Notes: generated by a model not told the origin, from the letters alone. 64,000 bases of DNA from Pseudomonadota bacterium (GCA_023388075.1 JAEWGX010000013.1:39976-103975), one strand, 5' to 3'; shown: positions 1 to 9,278, counted from the first letter of the stretch. Program-made: numbers and translations.

Positions 1-24
1 AACCCGCGGCCGCCCGATCGGCCT

Positions 25-387
25 TCAGACCGGCATCGGCCTGCGGTCGTTCAGGTAGAGCAGCCCCTTGATCATCCGATACAGGTACCAGATCGCCGGG
101 ATGACGAAGAGGAAGGAGAAGATGCCCAGCGACAGCACCACCGGCACCGCCGTCACGACCAGCCAGAACAGCGTCCACCAGAACGTCCGGATCTGCCAGG
201 TGAAGTGGCTTTCGTAGATCGTGCCGCGGGCCGAGGGTCGCTTGACGTAATTGATGATTACGGCGACGACCGACAGGATCCCGAGCGACAGCAGCAATCC
301 GGCTATGTGCAATCCGTAATCCAGCATCGCCACGCGGGCAAGGGCGCCGTCGCGGGCCGGATCGGCATTCTCGAAGGTGCGGTTCAC
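25..387 (-). CDS. small DUF4870-like membrane protein
   Basis: A protein of about 120 residues with three hydrophobic segments (near residues 23-43, 66-86 and 88-108). The spacing and the short basic loop after the first segment (IINYVKRP) resemble DUF4870-type small membrane proteins of unknown function. I chose the GTG at 387 because AGGGAG lies 8 nt upstream; an ATG at 465 would add 26 disordered residues without a good ribosome site. It lies downstream of pntB on the same strand, but a 152-bp gap makes co-transcription uncertain. The family assignment rests on topology and loop pattern only. Confidence 0.6.
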   Translation of the reverse strand: MNRTFENADPARDGALARVAMLDYGLHIAGLLLSLGILSVVAVIINYVKRPSARGTIYESHFTWQIRTFWWTLFWLVVTAVPVVLSLGIFSFLFVIPAIWYLYRMIKGLLYLNDRRPMPV

Positions 388-539
388 TGGACGTGCTCCC
401 TGGGCTGGGCCTGAATGGCGGGTATATGGCGGCCGGTCCCCGGATATCAACGGACCGGTGCGCAATTTCCGTTCCCGATGCGTTCGGCATCCATCCTGCC
501 GGGCTCCATCCTACCGCGGTGCCGATCCCCGGTCCGCGC

Positions 540-1967
540 TCATTCGACGGCCTTGGCCATCTCCTCCACCACCTTCTTCGCGTCGCCGAACACCATCATG
601 GTCTTGTCCATGTAGAAGAGCTCGTTGTCGAGCCCGGCGTAGCCGGAGGCCATGGACCGCTTGTTGACGATGACGCGATGGGCCTTGTGGACCTCCAGGA
701 TCGGCATGCCGGCGATCGGCGACTTCGGATCCTTGGCCGCGGGGTTCACCACGTCGTTGGCCCCGAGCACCAGCACCACGTCGGTCTCGCCGAAGTCCGA
801 GTTGATCTCGTCCATCTCGAAGACCTGGTCGTAGGGCACCTCGGCCTCGGCGAGGAGCACGTTCATGTGGCCGGGCATGCGGCCCGCCACCGGATGGATC
901 GCGTAACGCACCTGGATGCCACGCGCGATGAGCTTGTCGGTGAGCTCCTTGAGCGGATGCTGGGCGCGCGCCACGGCGAGGCCGTAGCCGGGCACCACCA
1001 CCACGCTGTCCGCATTGGCCAGCAGGAAGGCCGCGTCGTCGGCGGAACCCGACTTGACCGGCCGCTGCTCCCGGTCGCCGGCCCCGCCCGCGCTCGCCTC
1101 GCCCCCGAAGCCGCCGAGGATGACGTTGAAGAACGACCGGTTCATCGCCTTGCACATGATGTACGAGAGGATGGCACCGGAGGATCCCACCAGGGAGCCG
1201 GCGATGATGAGCATCGGGTTGTTGAGGGAGAACCCGATCCCCGCCGCCGCCCAGCCGGAGTAGCTGTTCAGCATGGACACCACCACCGGCATGTCCGCCC
1301 CGCCGATCGGGATGATGATCAGCACGCCGAGGACGAACGCGAGAATGGTCATCAGCCAGAAGGGCAGCCACGCCTGGGTCGCGAAAAACCAGAGGCCGCA
1401 GCCGAGCATGACGAGCGCCAGCACGAGGTTGAGCAGATGCTGGCCCGGGAACACCACCGGCGCGCCCTGGAACAGGCGGAACTTGTACTGGCCCGAAAGC
1501 TTGCCGAACGCGATCACGGAGCCGGAGAAGGTGATCGCCCCGACGAAGGTGCCGATGAAGAGCTCGAGCCGGTTGCCGGCCGGAATCGGGCCGCCGCGCT
1601 CCGCGATGCCGAAGGCCCATGGCTCGGCGACCGCGGCGATCGCGATGAAGACCGCCGCCAGGCCGATCATCGAGTGCATGAAGGCGACCAACTCGGGCAT
1701 CTTGGTCATCTCGACCCGGCGCGCCATCAGCGTGCCGGCGGTGCCGCCCGCGGCCACGCCGATCACGACCCAGATGAGGCTGCCCGTGCCGGCATCGCCC
1801 AGCAGCTTCACGATGAGCGCCACGGTGGTGAAAACGGCGATCGCCATTCCCACCATGCCGAAGGTGTTCCCCAACCGGGAGGTGGTGGGGTGGGACAGCC
1901 CCTTGAGCGCCTGGATGAAGCAGACCGAGGCAACCAGGTACAGCAGGACGACGAGATTGAAGCTCAC
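540..1967 (-). CDS. pntB: NAD(P) transhydrogenase subunit beta (PntB)
   Basis: Membrane subunit of the proton-translocating transhydrogenase, which reduces NADP+ with NADH using the proton gradient. The protein has 475 residues, normal for PntB. The N-terminal two thirds is a run of hydrophobic helices. The C-terminal 175 residues form the NADP(H)-binding domain III, with VVVPGYGLAVARAQHPLKE, the RYAIHPVAGRMPGHMNVLL stretch and VLVLGANDVVNPAA near the end, all hallmarks of the family. Its ATG overlaps the stop of the upstream small gene by 4 bp, so the four genes from pntAA downward are probably one operon. Confidence 0.96.
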   Translation of the reverse strand: MSFNLVVLLYLVASVCFIQALKGLSHPTTSRLGNTFGMVGMAIAVFTTVALIVKLLGDAGTGSLIWVVIGVAAGGTAGTLMARRVEMTKMPELVAFMHSMIGLAAVFIAIAAVAEPWAFGIAERGGPIPAGNRLELFIGTFVGAITFSGSVIAFGKLSGQYKFRLFQGAPVVFPGQHLLNLVLALVMLGCGLWFFATQAWLPFWLMTILAFVLGVLIIIPIGGADMPVVVSMLNSYSGWAAAGIGFSLNNPMLIIAGSLVGSSGAILSYIMCKAMNRSFFNVILGGFGGEASAGGAGDREQRPVKSGSADDAAFLLANADSVVVVPGYGLAVARAQHPLKELTDKLIARGIQVRYAIHPVAGRMPGHMNVLLAEAEVPYDQVFEMDEINSDFGETDVVLVLGANDVVNPAAKDPKSPIAGMPILEVHKAHRVIVNKRSMASGYAGLDNELFYMDKTMMVFGDAKKVVEEMAKAVE

Positions 1968-2350
1968 CGAGGATCTCCGGGGGATGGTTGGTTGCCGGCC
2001 GCAGGCGCGTCGCCTGGCCTGTCGTCTGCGGGCGGTGAGTGCGGGTGGGACGACCCTTCGGCGTCGGCTCCGGGCACGGCGGCGCCGGCCGCCTCGGCCA
2101 CTTCACGAGCCTCGCGGGCGCGACGCTCGTCCTGCGCCTTGCGCAGCTGGCCGCCGGGGCTCCAGTCGCCCTTGATCCAGCCGCGGTACTCGGCCCAGCG
2201 GGCCGCGGGGAACACGACGAGCGACGAGAGCACCGCGATCACGATGCCCCGCTCGAAGCCGGGATCGACGAACTTCTCGGCGATGGTGGCCGACGCCACG
2301 ACCGCGACGATGGTGACGACGAACAGGAAGAGGAACGCCTTGAGGGTCAC
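1964..2350 (-). CDS. small membrane protein inside the pnt operon
   Basis: A protein of 128 residues between pntAB and pntB, which are usually adjacent. It has two predicted membrane helices (about residues 3-22 and 33-50), then a charged helix rich in Arg, Lys, Glu and Ala (about 70-90), and a Pro/Ser/His/Asp-rich, probably disordered tail. It is 6 bp from pntAB and overlaps pntB by 4 bp (ATGA), so translation is likely coupled. I do not recognise a family. Its position suggests a role with the transhydrogenase, but that is inference only. Confidence 0.7.
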   Translation of the reverse strand: MTLKAFLFLFVVTIVAVVASATIAEKFVDPGFERGIVIAVLSSLVVFPAARWAEYRGWIKGDWSPGGQLRKAQDERRAREAREVAEAAGAAVPGADAEGSSHPHSPPADDRPGDAPAAGNQPSPGDPR

Positions 2351-2356
2351 GAGCCG

Positions 2357-2680
2357 CTACTTCCCGTTCGCCGGATCGAGCAGCTTGCGCGGCTCCTTCT
2401 TGCGGAACATCTCCAGCATGCGCCGGGTGACCAGGAACCCGCCGAACACGTTCACCGAGGCGAGCGCCACGGCCAGCACGCCCATCAGCTTGCCGAGCGC
2501 GGTCTCGGTGAGCGCCGCGGCCAGCATGGCGCCGACGATGATGATCGCCGAGATCGCGTTGGTCACGGACATGAGCGGCGTGTGCAGCGCCGGCGTCACG
2601 TTCCACACGACGTGGTAGCCGACGTAGATCGCCAGGACGAAGATGATCAGGTTGATGACGGTGGGATTCACGCTTTCCAT
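2357..2680 (-). CDS. pntAB: NAD(P) transhydrogenase subunit alpha, membrane part (PntAB)
   Basis: A protein of 107 residues corresponding to the C-terminal membrane domain of the one-piece E. coli PntA. It has about three hydrophobic helices, with the typical NLIIFVLAIYVGYHVVWNVT start, the TPLMSVTNAISAIIIVGAM helix, and the FGGFLVTRRMLEMFRKK ending. The split of PntA into two genes is common in Alpha- and Betaproteobacteria. The gene is 46 bp downstream of pntAA. Confidence 0.95.
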   Translation of the reverse strand: MESVNPTVINLIIFVLAIYVGYHVVWNVTPALHTPLMSVTNAISAIIIVGAMLAAALTETALGKLMGVLAVALASVNVFGGFLVTRRMLEMFRKKEPRKLLDPANGK

Positions 2681-2726
2681 GGCATGCCTCGATGCGCCGC
2701 AGGGGCGTTGGATGGGTTCACGGGGC

Positions 2727-3842
2727 TCAGCCGCGCAGGACCTTGCCGTCCGCGCAGACGAGGCAGGCCTTGACGATGTCGTCGTCGGTATCGACCTGGA
2801 AGTGGCCTTCCTGGTCGAAGAGCAGCTTGAGGAAGTCCAGCACGTTGCGCGCGTAGAGGGCGGAGGCGTCGGCGCCGACCAGCGCCGGCAGGTTGGTGAC
2901 CCCGGCGATGGTCACGCCGTGGCGTGTCACCACGGCGTCGACCTCCGAGAGCGGGCAGTTGCCGCCCTGTTCCACCGCCATGTCGATGATGACCGAGCCC
3001 GGCTTCATCGACTTGACCATCTCCTCGGTCACCAGCACGGGCGCCCGCCGCCCCGGAATGAGGGCGGTCGTGATGACCACGTCGGCCTGGCGCACCCGCT
3101 GGGCCACCGCCTCGGCCTGCCGCTTCATCCAGGATTCCGGCATCGGGCGCGCGTAGCCGCCGACGCCCTCGGCGATCTCGCGCTCCTCCTCGGTCTCGTA
3201 CGGCACGTCGATGAACTTGGCTCCGAGCGACTCGATCTGCTCGCGCACCGCCGGGCGCACGTCCGAGGCCTCGATCACCGCGCCGAGGCGCTTGGCGGTG
3301 GCGATCGCCTGCAGCCCGGCGACGCCGGCGCCGAGGACCACCACCCGGGCGGCCTTCACGGTGCCGGCGGCGGTCATCATCATGGGGAAGAAGCGCTGGT
3401 ACAGGTTGGCGGCCAGCAGCACCGCCTTGTACCCGCCGATGTTCGCCTGCGAGGACAGCACGTCCATGCTCTGCGCCCGCGTCGTGCGGGGAGCGGCCTC
3501 CAGCGCGAAGGCGGTGGCCCCGGTGACGGCGATCTTCTGCAGGCCTTCGGCATCATGGGGGTTGAGCATGCCCACCAGCACGGCGCCGGGCTTCAGCGTG
3601 GCCAGCTCCTCCGCGAGCGGGGCCCGGACCTTGATCACCATCTCGGTGGTGAAGGCGTCTCGCGCCGAGACGACCCGGGCGCCGGCCTCGACATAGGCCG
3701 CGTCGGGCTGGCTCGCGGCGGTGCCCGCTTCGCTCTCGACCAGCACTTCGTGCCCGGCGGCGACGAGCTTCTTGACGGTTTCCGGCGTGGCCGCGACGCG
3801 GGTCTCGCCGGCCCGGCGCTCCCTCGGAACCCCGATCTTCAT
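2727..3842 (-). CDS. pntAA: NAD(P) transhydrogenase subunit alpha, NAD-binding part (PntAA)
   Basis: Cytoplasmic NAD(H)-binding subunit of the split transhydrogenase, 371 residues, in the alanine dehydrogenase/PntA family. The start is fixed by MKIGVPRER, the invariant N-terminus of the family. The N-terminal domain contains RAQSMDVLSSQANI (about residues 122-135). The Rossmann fold has the dinucleotide motif GAGVAG at 171-176, followed by the IEASDVRPAVREQIESLGA stretch, which carries the acidic residue that selects NAD. It is the first gene of the pntAA-pntAB-unknown-pntB operon and is transcribed divergently from mnmA. Confidence 0.96.
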   Translation of the reverse strand: MKIGVPRERRAGETRVAATPETVKKLVAAGHEVLVESEAGTAASQPDAAYVEAGARVVSARDAFTTEMVIKVRAPLAEELATLKPGAVLVGMLNPHDAEGLQKIAVTGATAFALEAAPRTTRAQSMDVLSSQANIGGYKAVLLAANLYQRFFPMMMTAAGTVKAARVVVLGAGVAGLQAIATAKRLGAVIEASDVRPAVREQIESLGAKFIDVPYETEEEREIAEGVGGYARPMPESWMKRQAEAVAQRVRQADVVITTALIPGRRAPVLVTEEMVKSMKPGSVIIDMAVEQGGNCPLSEVDAVVTRHGVTIAGVTNLPALVGADASALYARNVLDFLKLLFDQEGHFQVDTDDDIVKACLVCADGKVLRG

Positions 3843-4033
3843 GTTGGACTCATCCTCGTGGTCTCTGCCGGGGCGTCCCGCCAGATTTTTCGAAGGCCAC
3901 AGTCTAACAAGCGCCCCAGCGATGGGGGTACGAGCGCGCTCCGGGCAGTGGCGGGGATGCAGCGCCCCCGCCGGACGGCGCCGTGGCTGGTGGCTTGTTC
4001 GGCGTCCCGGGCCCGGGCCGATAAAATGAGGGC

Positions 4034-5194
4034 ATGGACCAGCCACTTCATTGCGCGCCGCCAGCGGGCCCGCGCCGCGACCGGATCGTGGTGGGGCTCT
4101 CGGGCGGCGTGGATTCGGCCGTCGCGGCCTGGCTGCTCAAGGAGCAGGGCCACGACGTGGTCGGCCTCTTCATGAAGAACTGGGAGGACGACGACGACAG
4201 CGAGTACTGCTCGTCGCGCCAGGACTGGCTCGACGCGGCCAGCGTGGCGGACGTGATCGGCATCGACCTGGAAGCGGTCAACTTCGCCGCCGAGTACAGG
4301 GATCGCGTCTTCGCGGAGTTCCTCCGGGAGTATTCGGCCGGGCGCACGCCCAATCCGGACGTGCTCTGCAACGCGGAGATCAAGTTCAAGGCCTTCCTGG
4401 ACCATGCGATGCGCCTGGGCGCGGCGGGCATCGCCACCGGGCACTACGCCCGGACGAGGCAGGGCGAGGATGGCCGCTGGCAGCTGCTGCGCGGGGTGGA
4501 TCCCGCCAAGGACCAGAGCTACTTCCTGCACCGGCTGGACCAGGCGCAGCTCGCCCGCGCGCGGTTTCCGCTCGGAGGGATGCTGAAATCCGAGGTGCGG
4601 CGCATCGCGGCAGAGATCGGGCTGCCCAATGCCGCCAAGAAGGACTCCACGGGCATCTGCTTCATCGGTGAGCGGCCCTTTCGGGAGTTCCTCGGCCGCT
4701 ACCTGCCTACCCGTCCCGGCCCGATCCTGGACGACCGTGGCACGGAGATCGGTCGCCACATCGGGCTGTCGTTCTACACCCTCGGGCAGCGCAAGGGCAT
4801 CGGCATCGGCGGCCAGCGGGCGAGCAGCGGCGAGCCGTGGTACGTGGCGGCGAAGGACCTCGTGGCGAACGCGCTGGTGGTGGTCCAGGGCCACGACCAC
4901 CCGCTGCTGCTGTCCCGATCCCTGGAAAGCGACGACGTCCACTGGATAGGCGCGCCGCCGCGGGCGGGGTACCGCTACGGCGTCAAGGTCCGCTATCGCC
5001 AGGCGGACGCGCCGGCCACCGTCTCCTGCCGCCCTGGCGGCGCGAGGGTGGACTTCGCCGAGCCGCAATGGGCGGTCACGCCGGGTCAATCGGCGGTCGT
5101 CTACGACGGCGAGGTCTGCCTGGGGGGCGGGGTCGTCACCCGCACGCTGCCCTTCGTCGCCGAACCTGCCGTGGTGGATGGCGCCACGACGTAA
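4034..5194 (+). CDS. mnmA: tRNA-specific 2-thiouridylase MnmA
   Basis: Adds sulfur to U34 of tRNA-Lys, -Glu and -Gln using ATP and a relayed persulfide. The protein has 386 residues. The N-terminus carries the PP-loop ATP-binding motif GLSGGVDSAVAAWLL (about residues 22-36). The two catalytic cysteines are seen in NPDVLCNAEIKF (near 115) and STGICFIGER (near 212), followed by the FYTLGQRKGIGIGG segment and the C-terminal beta-barrel. The ATG at 4034 is preceded by GAGGG and a possible -10 box (GATAAAAT, around 4020), so the leader would be very short. It is transcribed away from pntAA. Confidence 0.96.
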   Translation: MDQPLHCAPPAGPRRDRIVVGLSGGVDSAVAAWLLKEQGHDVVGLFMKNWEDDDDSEYCSSRQDWLDAASVADVIGIDLEAVNFAAEYRDRVFAEFLREYSAGRTPNPDVLCNAEIKFKAFLDHAMRLGAAGIATGHYARTRQGEDGRWQLLRGVDPAKDQSYFLHRLDQAQLARARFPLGGMLKSEVRRIAAEIGLPNAAKKDSTGICFIGERPFREFLGRYLPTRPGPILDDRGTEIGRHIGLSFYTLGQRKGIGIGGQRASSGEPWYVAAKDLVANALVVVQGHDHPLLLSRSLESDDVHWIGAPPRAGYRYGVKVRYRQADAPATVSCRPGGARVDFAEPQWAVTPGQSAVVYDGEVCLGGGVVTRTLPFVAEPAVVDGATT

Positions 5195-5228
5195 GATGGC
5201 GCGGGGCACCTCGCGTCCGCACTTCCGT

Positions 5229-5244
5229 AGGAGGATCCGCCATC
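5229..5244 (+). promoter_or_regulatory. perfect Shine-Dalgarno before an ATC codon
   Basis: AGGAGG at 5229-5234, a 7-nt spacer, then ATC at 5242-5244, in frame with the secreted-protein gene that follows. Between the mnmA stop (5192-5194) and this point the frame contains no ATG, GTG or TTG. The next possible starts are CTG codons inside the predicted signal peptide. This supports an ATC start. The same arrangement occurs at 32909-32923. Confidence 0.5.
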
Positions 5245-6039
5245 GACCGTGCGACCCCCCGGTTCGGGCCGTTCATCGCCGCGCGCCTGCTCGCGCTGGC
5301 GGTATCGGTCGCGTTCGCGGTCGCCCCGGCCGCCCGGGCCCAGCCCGGCGTGAGCCTGGAGACGCAGTTGCGGCAGGCTGTCCAGGTGGCCGAGGGGTTG
5401 GGCCAGCTCGCGCTTGCGCTGCGGGCCTATGCGCAGCTCGGTTTGGACGTGGAGCCGGACCAGGCGCGCGAGCACCTGGCGCACGCCCGGACCTCGCTCG
5501 ATGCCCAGCTCGCGCAGATCGTGCGCAGGGCGGGGCGGCACCTTCCCGATGCCGAGGCGCGCCGCCTGAAGCAGCGCTGGCGCTCGGTGCGCGACGCGAC
5601 CTACACACGGCCATCGCCGGAGATCGGCGCGCTGATGAGCGACATCGGGGAGGACATCGCCGAGCAACTGCGCGGGCTGGCCCCGATGCTGCCGCCGGAC
5701 GCGCCGCCCGAGCCGCAGGCGGGATGGCTGCAGCAGCAGCTCGAGCGCGCCTGGCAACGGCAGAACCTGCAGCAGCTTGCCCGCGAAGGCCTCTTCGGCT
5801 GCTGGCGGTCGGACCTGGTGCAGTGGCCGCGGCTCGAGGAAACGAGGGCCGACTTCGGCCGCTGGCTCCTGGCACAGGAGAACCGGCTGCCGCCGGTGCA
5901 CTGGGTCCAGTACAACGCGCAGTGGAACCTGCTGGTCACCTCGCTGCCGCGCGAAGGCACCGGCTGCAGCGCGCAGGGCATGCAGAGCCTCGTGGGCACC
6001 ACCGAGCGGCTGGTCCGGATGATCGCCTCCCTCCCATGA
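5242..6039 (+). CDS. secreted helical protein of unknown function
   Basis: About 265 residues if translation starts at the ATC after the strong AGGAGG. A signal peptide is evident (hydrophobic stretch LLALAVSVAFAVAPAARAQ, cut after ARA near residue 35). The mature part is rich in Ala, Leu, Arg and Gln, looks alpha-helical, and has two cysteines near its end (GLFGCWRSD, GTGCSAQGM) that could form a disulfide. It begins 47 bp after mnmA and ends 18 bp before the next gene, so it probably belongs to the same transcript. This slot holds hflD in many gammaproteobacteria, but the sequence does not look like HflD. I do not recognise a family. Confidence 0.6.
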   Translation: MDRATPRFGPFIAARLLALAVSVAFAVAPAARAQPGVSLETQLRQAVQVAEGLGQLALALRAYAQLGLDVEPDQAREHLAHARTSLDAQLAQIVRRAGRHLPDAEARRLKQRWRSVRDATYTRPSPEIGALMSDIGEDIAEQLRGLAPMLPPDAPPEPQAGWLQQQLERAWQRQNLQQLAREGLFGCWRSDLVQWPRLEETRADFGRWLLAQENRLPPVHWVQYNAQWNLLVTSLPREGTGCSAQGMQSLVGTTERLVRMIASLP

Positions 6040-6057
6040 ACCGGTGAGCGCTCCAGG

Positions 6058-7647
6058 GTGATCCGCTATCTGCCTTTCGCGATCGTCATCCTGGCGACGG
6101 CCGTGCTCGGCGTCGCCTGGCTCGCGGGCGTGGCCTGGGGCGGCTGGGCCGTGATCACCGCGGCGCTCGCGGCCATCGGCATCCATGACCTGCTGCAGCC
6201 GCGCAGGGCCGTGCTGCGCAACTATCCGCTGCTCGGCCACTTCCGCTACATGTTCGAATCGGTCCGGCCGGAGCTGCGCCAGTACCTCTTCGAATCCGAT
6301 CTCGACGGCGTGCCGTTCAGCCGCCAGCAGCGCGCCATCGTCTATCAGCGGGCAAAGCGGGCGTTGGACAAGCGGCCCTTCGGCACGCAGCGGGACGTCT
6401 ACCAGCCCGGGTTCGAATGGATCAACCACTCGCTCACGCCGACGCAGGTGGCGAGCCACGACTTCCGGATCATGGTTGGCGGCCCCGCCTGCTCGGCCGC
6501 CTTCAGCCTGTCGGTGCTCAACATCTCGGCGATGAGCTTCGGCGCGCTGTCGGCCAACGCCATCGAGGCGCTCAACCGCGGCGCGAAGGCGGGGCGCTTC
6601 GCCCACGACACGGGAGAGGGCTCCATCTCCAGCTATCACCGTCGCCACGGCGGTGACCTGATCTGGGAGATCGGCTCGGGCTACTTCGGCTGCCGCAACG
6701 ACGACGGCTCCTTCAGCGAGTCGCGCTTCGTCGAGAACGCGCGCGACCCGCAGGTGAAAATGATCGAGCTCAAGCTGTCGCAGGGCGCCAAGCCCGGCCA
6801 CGGCGGGGTGCTGCCCGGCCCGAAGGTGTCCGACGAGATCTCGCGCGCCCGCGGCGTGCCGGTCGGCATCGACTGCGTCTCGCCCGCCTCGCACTCCGCG
6901 TTCTCCACGCCCATCGGCCTGCTCGAATTCATCGCGCGGCTGCGCGAACTCTCCGGTGGCAAGCCCACCGGCTTCAAGCTCGCGATCGGCCATCCCTGGG
7001 AATGGTTCGCCATCGCCAAGGCGATGCTCGCAACCGGCATCACGCCGGACTTCATCGTCGTCGACGGCAAGGAGGGCGGCACCGGCGCGGCGCCGCTGGA
7101 GTTCATGGATCGGGTGGGGGCGCCGATGCACGAGGGCCTGCGCCTGGTGCACGACACGCTGGTCGGCCTGGACCTGCGCGGCCGCGTGCGGATCGGCGCG
7201 GCCGGCAAGATCATCACCGCCTTCGATATCGCCCGCACCATGGCGATCGGGGCAGACTGGTGCAACTCCGCGCGCGGCTTCATGTTCGCCCTGGGCTGCA
7301 TCCAGTCGCTGTCCTGCCATACCGATCGCTGCCCGACCGGCGTTGCCACCCAGGACCGGGTGCGCGGCCGCGCGCTGGTGGTGCCGGACAAGGCCGAGCG
7401 GGTGGCAAGCTACCACCACAACACGCTGGCCGCGCTCGCGGAGCTGGTCGCCGCCGCCGGCCTGGCGCATCCCGGCGAGTTCCGGCCCCATCACGTCGTG
7501 CGACGGGTGACCGGTGAGCGGATCCAGCTCTTCTCGCACATCTTTCCCTCGTTGCAGCCGGGGGACCTGCTGGAAGGCAGGGCCGATTCCGCCGTCTATC
7601 GCTACTACTGGCCGATGGCCCAGGCCGAATCGTTCGCGCCGGCGTAG
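6058..7647 (+). CDS. membrane-anchored FMN-binding glutamate synthase family protein
   Basis: 529 residues. Two N-terminal membrane helices (about residues 2-40) are followed by the FMN-binding barrel of the glutamate synthase large subunit family. Visible motifs include NISAMSFGALSANAIEALN, GAKPGHGGVLPG, the DFIVVDGKEGGTGAAP loop and a cysteine cluster CIQSLSCHTDRCPTG like that holding the 3Fe-4S centre of GOGAT. The amidotransferase domain is absent, so it is not an ordinary glutamate synthase. Such proteins are widespread stand-alone GltB-domain oxidoreductases of unclear substrate. The start is a GTG, with a weak ribosome site, just after the upstream gene. Confidence 0.88.
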   Translation: MIRYLPFAIVILATAVLGVAWLAGVAWGGWAVITAALAAIGIHDLLQPRRAVLRNYPLLGHFRYMFESVRPELRQYLFESDLDGVPFSRQQRAIVYQRAKRALDKRPFGTQRDVYQPGFEWINHSLTPTQVASHDFRIMVGGPACSAAFSLSVLNISAMSFGALSANAIEALNRGAKAGRFAHDTGEGSISSYHRRHGGDLIWEIGSGYFGCRNDDGSFSESRFVENARDPQVKMIELKLSQGAKPGHGGVLPGPKVSDEISRARGVPVGIDCVSPASHSAFSTPIGLLEFIARLRELSGGKPTGFKLAIGHPWEWFAIAKAMLATGITPDFIVVDGKEGGTGAAPLEFMDRVGAPMHEGLRLVHDTLVGLDLRGRVRIGAAGKIITAFDIARTMAIGADWCNSARGFMFALGCIQSLSCHTDRCPTGVATQDRVRGRALVVPDKAERVASYHHNTLAALAELVAAAGLAHPGEFRPHHVVRRVTGERIQLFSHIFPSLQPGDLLEGRADSAVYRYYWPMAQAESFAPA

Positions 7648-7701
7648 CGAGACAACCCGGCGCCCGGGGTGCAGGGCAGGCCCCGGTGCTAGCATTGCGC
7701 G

Positions 7702-9117
7702 ATGACCTCGCCACCCGCTCCCGCCGACCTGCCGACGGATTCGCACGCCGCGCTGGACGCGTCGCTCAACGCGCTCTCGCCGCTCGACGGGCGCTATGCC
7801 GCCAGGATGGCGCCGCTGCGCGCGCTCTGGTCGGAGGCCGCGTTCATGCGCCACCGGGTGCGGGTCGAGATCGAGTGGCTGATCGCGCTATCCGATGCCG
7901 GGCTGCCGGAGCTGGCGCCGTTCTCGGACGAGGCACGCGCCGCGCTGCAGGCGGTGGTGGCGGACTTCGGCGACGACGAGGCTCGCGCGATCAAGGCGCT
8001 GGAGCGGCGAACCAACCACGACGTCAAGGCGGTGGAGTACTTCCTCAAGGAGCGCTTCGCCGACCAGCCGGAGATCGCGGCGGCCGCGGAGTTCATCCAC
8101 TTCGCGTGCACCTCCGAGGACATCAACAACACCGCCCACGGGCTGATGCTGCGCGCCGCGCGCGACGAGGTGGTGCTGCCCGCGATCGACCGCATCGTCG
8201 AGGCGTTGCGTCAGCTCGCGCATCGGTACGCCGCGCTGCCGATGCTCTCGCGCACCCACGGGCAGCCGGCCTCGCCGACTACGCTCGGCAAGGAGCTCGC
8301 CAACGTGGTGGTGCGGCTGCGCGGCGCGCGCCGTCGCGCCGCCGCGGTGGTCATCCTCGGCAAGATGAACGGCGCGGTCGGCAACTACAACGCCCATCTC
8401 GCCGCGTGCCCCGAGGTCGACTGGGAGACCTTCGCCCGCGGGGTCGTCCAGGACGAGCTCGGCCTGCAGTTCAACCCCATGACCACGCAGATCGAGCCGC
8501 ACGACTACATGGCCGACCTGTTCCACGCGCTGGTCGCGGTCAACACGGTGCTGATCGACCTCGACCGCGACCTGTGGGGCTACATCTCGCTCGGCTACTT
8601 CCGGCAGACGCTGAAGGAGGGCGAGGTCGGCTCCTCCACCATGCCGCACAAGGTCAACCCGATCGACTTCGAGAACTCGGAGGGGAACCTCGGCCTGGCG
8701 AACGCACTGCTCGGCCATCTGGCGCAGAAGCTGCCGATCAGCCGCTGGCAGCGGGACCTGACGGACTCGACGGTGCTGCGCAACGTCGGCGTCGCGCTCG
8801 GCTATTCGCTGCTCGCCTACGATTCCTGCCTGCGCGGGCTGGGCAAGCTGGAGGCCGACCCGGAACGGCTCGCGAGGGACCTGGACGACAACTGGGAAGT
8901 GCTGGCCGAGCCGATCCAGACGGTGATGCGCCGCTACGGCGTCGAGCAGCCGTACGAGAAGCTGAAGGACCTCACCCGCGGCCAGGCGGTGGGTCGCGCG
9001 CGCATGGCCGCGTTCATCGCCCAGCTGGAGATTCCGCAGGCGGCGCGTGACCGCCTTCTCGCGCTCACGCCCGCCACCTATCTGGGCAAGGCGGCGGAGC
9101 TCGCCCGCGCGGTCTAG
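7702..9117 (+). CDS. purB: adenylosuccinate lyase PurB
   Basis: Cleaves adenylosuccinate and SAICAR in purine synthesis. The protein has 471 residues, close to E. coli PurB (456) with a short extra N-terminus. Family signatures are present: the opening LNALSPLDGRYA, the TSEDINNTAHGLML segment, the catalytic His region SRTHGQPASPTTLGKE, and the fumarase/lyase signature SSTMPHKVNPIDFENSEGN. The gene stands alone, 54 bp after the GltB-like gene. Confidence 0.97.
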   Translation: MTSPPAPADLPTDSHAALDASLNALSPLDGRYAARMAPLRALWSEAAFMRHRVRVEIEWLIALSDAGLPELAPFSDEARAALQAVVADFGDDEARAIKALERRTNHDVKAVEYFLKERFADQPEIAAAAEFIHFACTSEDINNTAHGLMLRAARDEVVLPAIDRIVEALRQLAHRYAALPMLSRTHGQPASPTTLGKELANVVVRLRGARRRAAAVVILGKMNGAVGNYNAHLAACPEVDWETFARGVVQDELGLQFNPMTTQIEPHDYMADLFHALVAVNTVLIDLDRDLWGYISLGYFRQTLKEGEVGSSTMPHKVNPIDFENSEGNLGLANALLGHLAQKLPISRWQRDLTDSTVLRNVGVALGYSLLAYDSCLRGLGKLEADPERLARDLDDNWEVLAEPIQTVMRRYGVEQPYEKLKDLTRGQAVGRARMAAFIAQLEIPQAARDRLLALTPATYLGKAAELARAV

Positions 9118-9224
9118 GCGGCGCAGCCGGCCCTGGGCGTCACCGGCCCCCGGGACCGCCTGGCCCGATCCATCCGGGGAATCCCACCCCGGTCGGCGCG
9201 TTCCGTCGTGCTAGATTGCGATCC

Positions 9225-9243
9225 GGCCGGAGGGCTTCCGGCC
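9225..9243 (+). other. hairpin in the leader of the cytochrome c' gene
   Basis: A perfect 7-bp inverted repeat (GGCCGGA, 5-nt loop, TCCGGCC) lies 36 bp upstream of the cytochrome c' ATG, after a possible -10 (TAGATT at 9212-9217). It could be a leader stem affecting mRNA stability, or chance in GC-rich DNA. No U-tract follows, so it is not a terminator. Confidence 0.25.
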
Positions 9244-9278
9244 AGCTCGCCTCAACCACAGGATCGACCTATCCCGTC

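Noticed and set aside
393..2618. A 741-codon open frame on the plus strand across the pnt genes
   Set aside because: Antisense to clearly recognised PntB and PntAB; high GC removes stops from antisense frames, and the translation is His/Asp/Arg-rich with no family.
5101..7854. A 917-codon minus-strand frame opposite the GltB-like gene
   Set aside because: Antisense shadow of the recognised GltB-like gene and neighbours.
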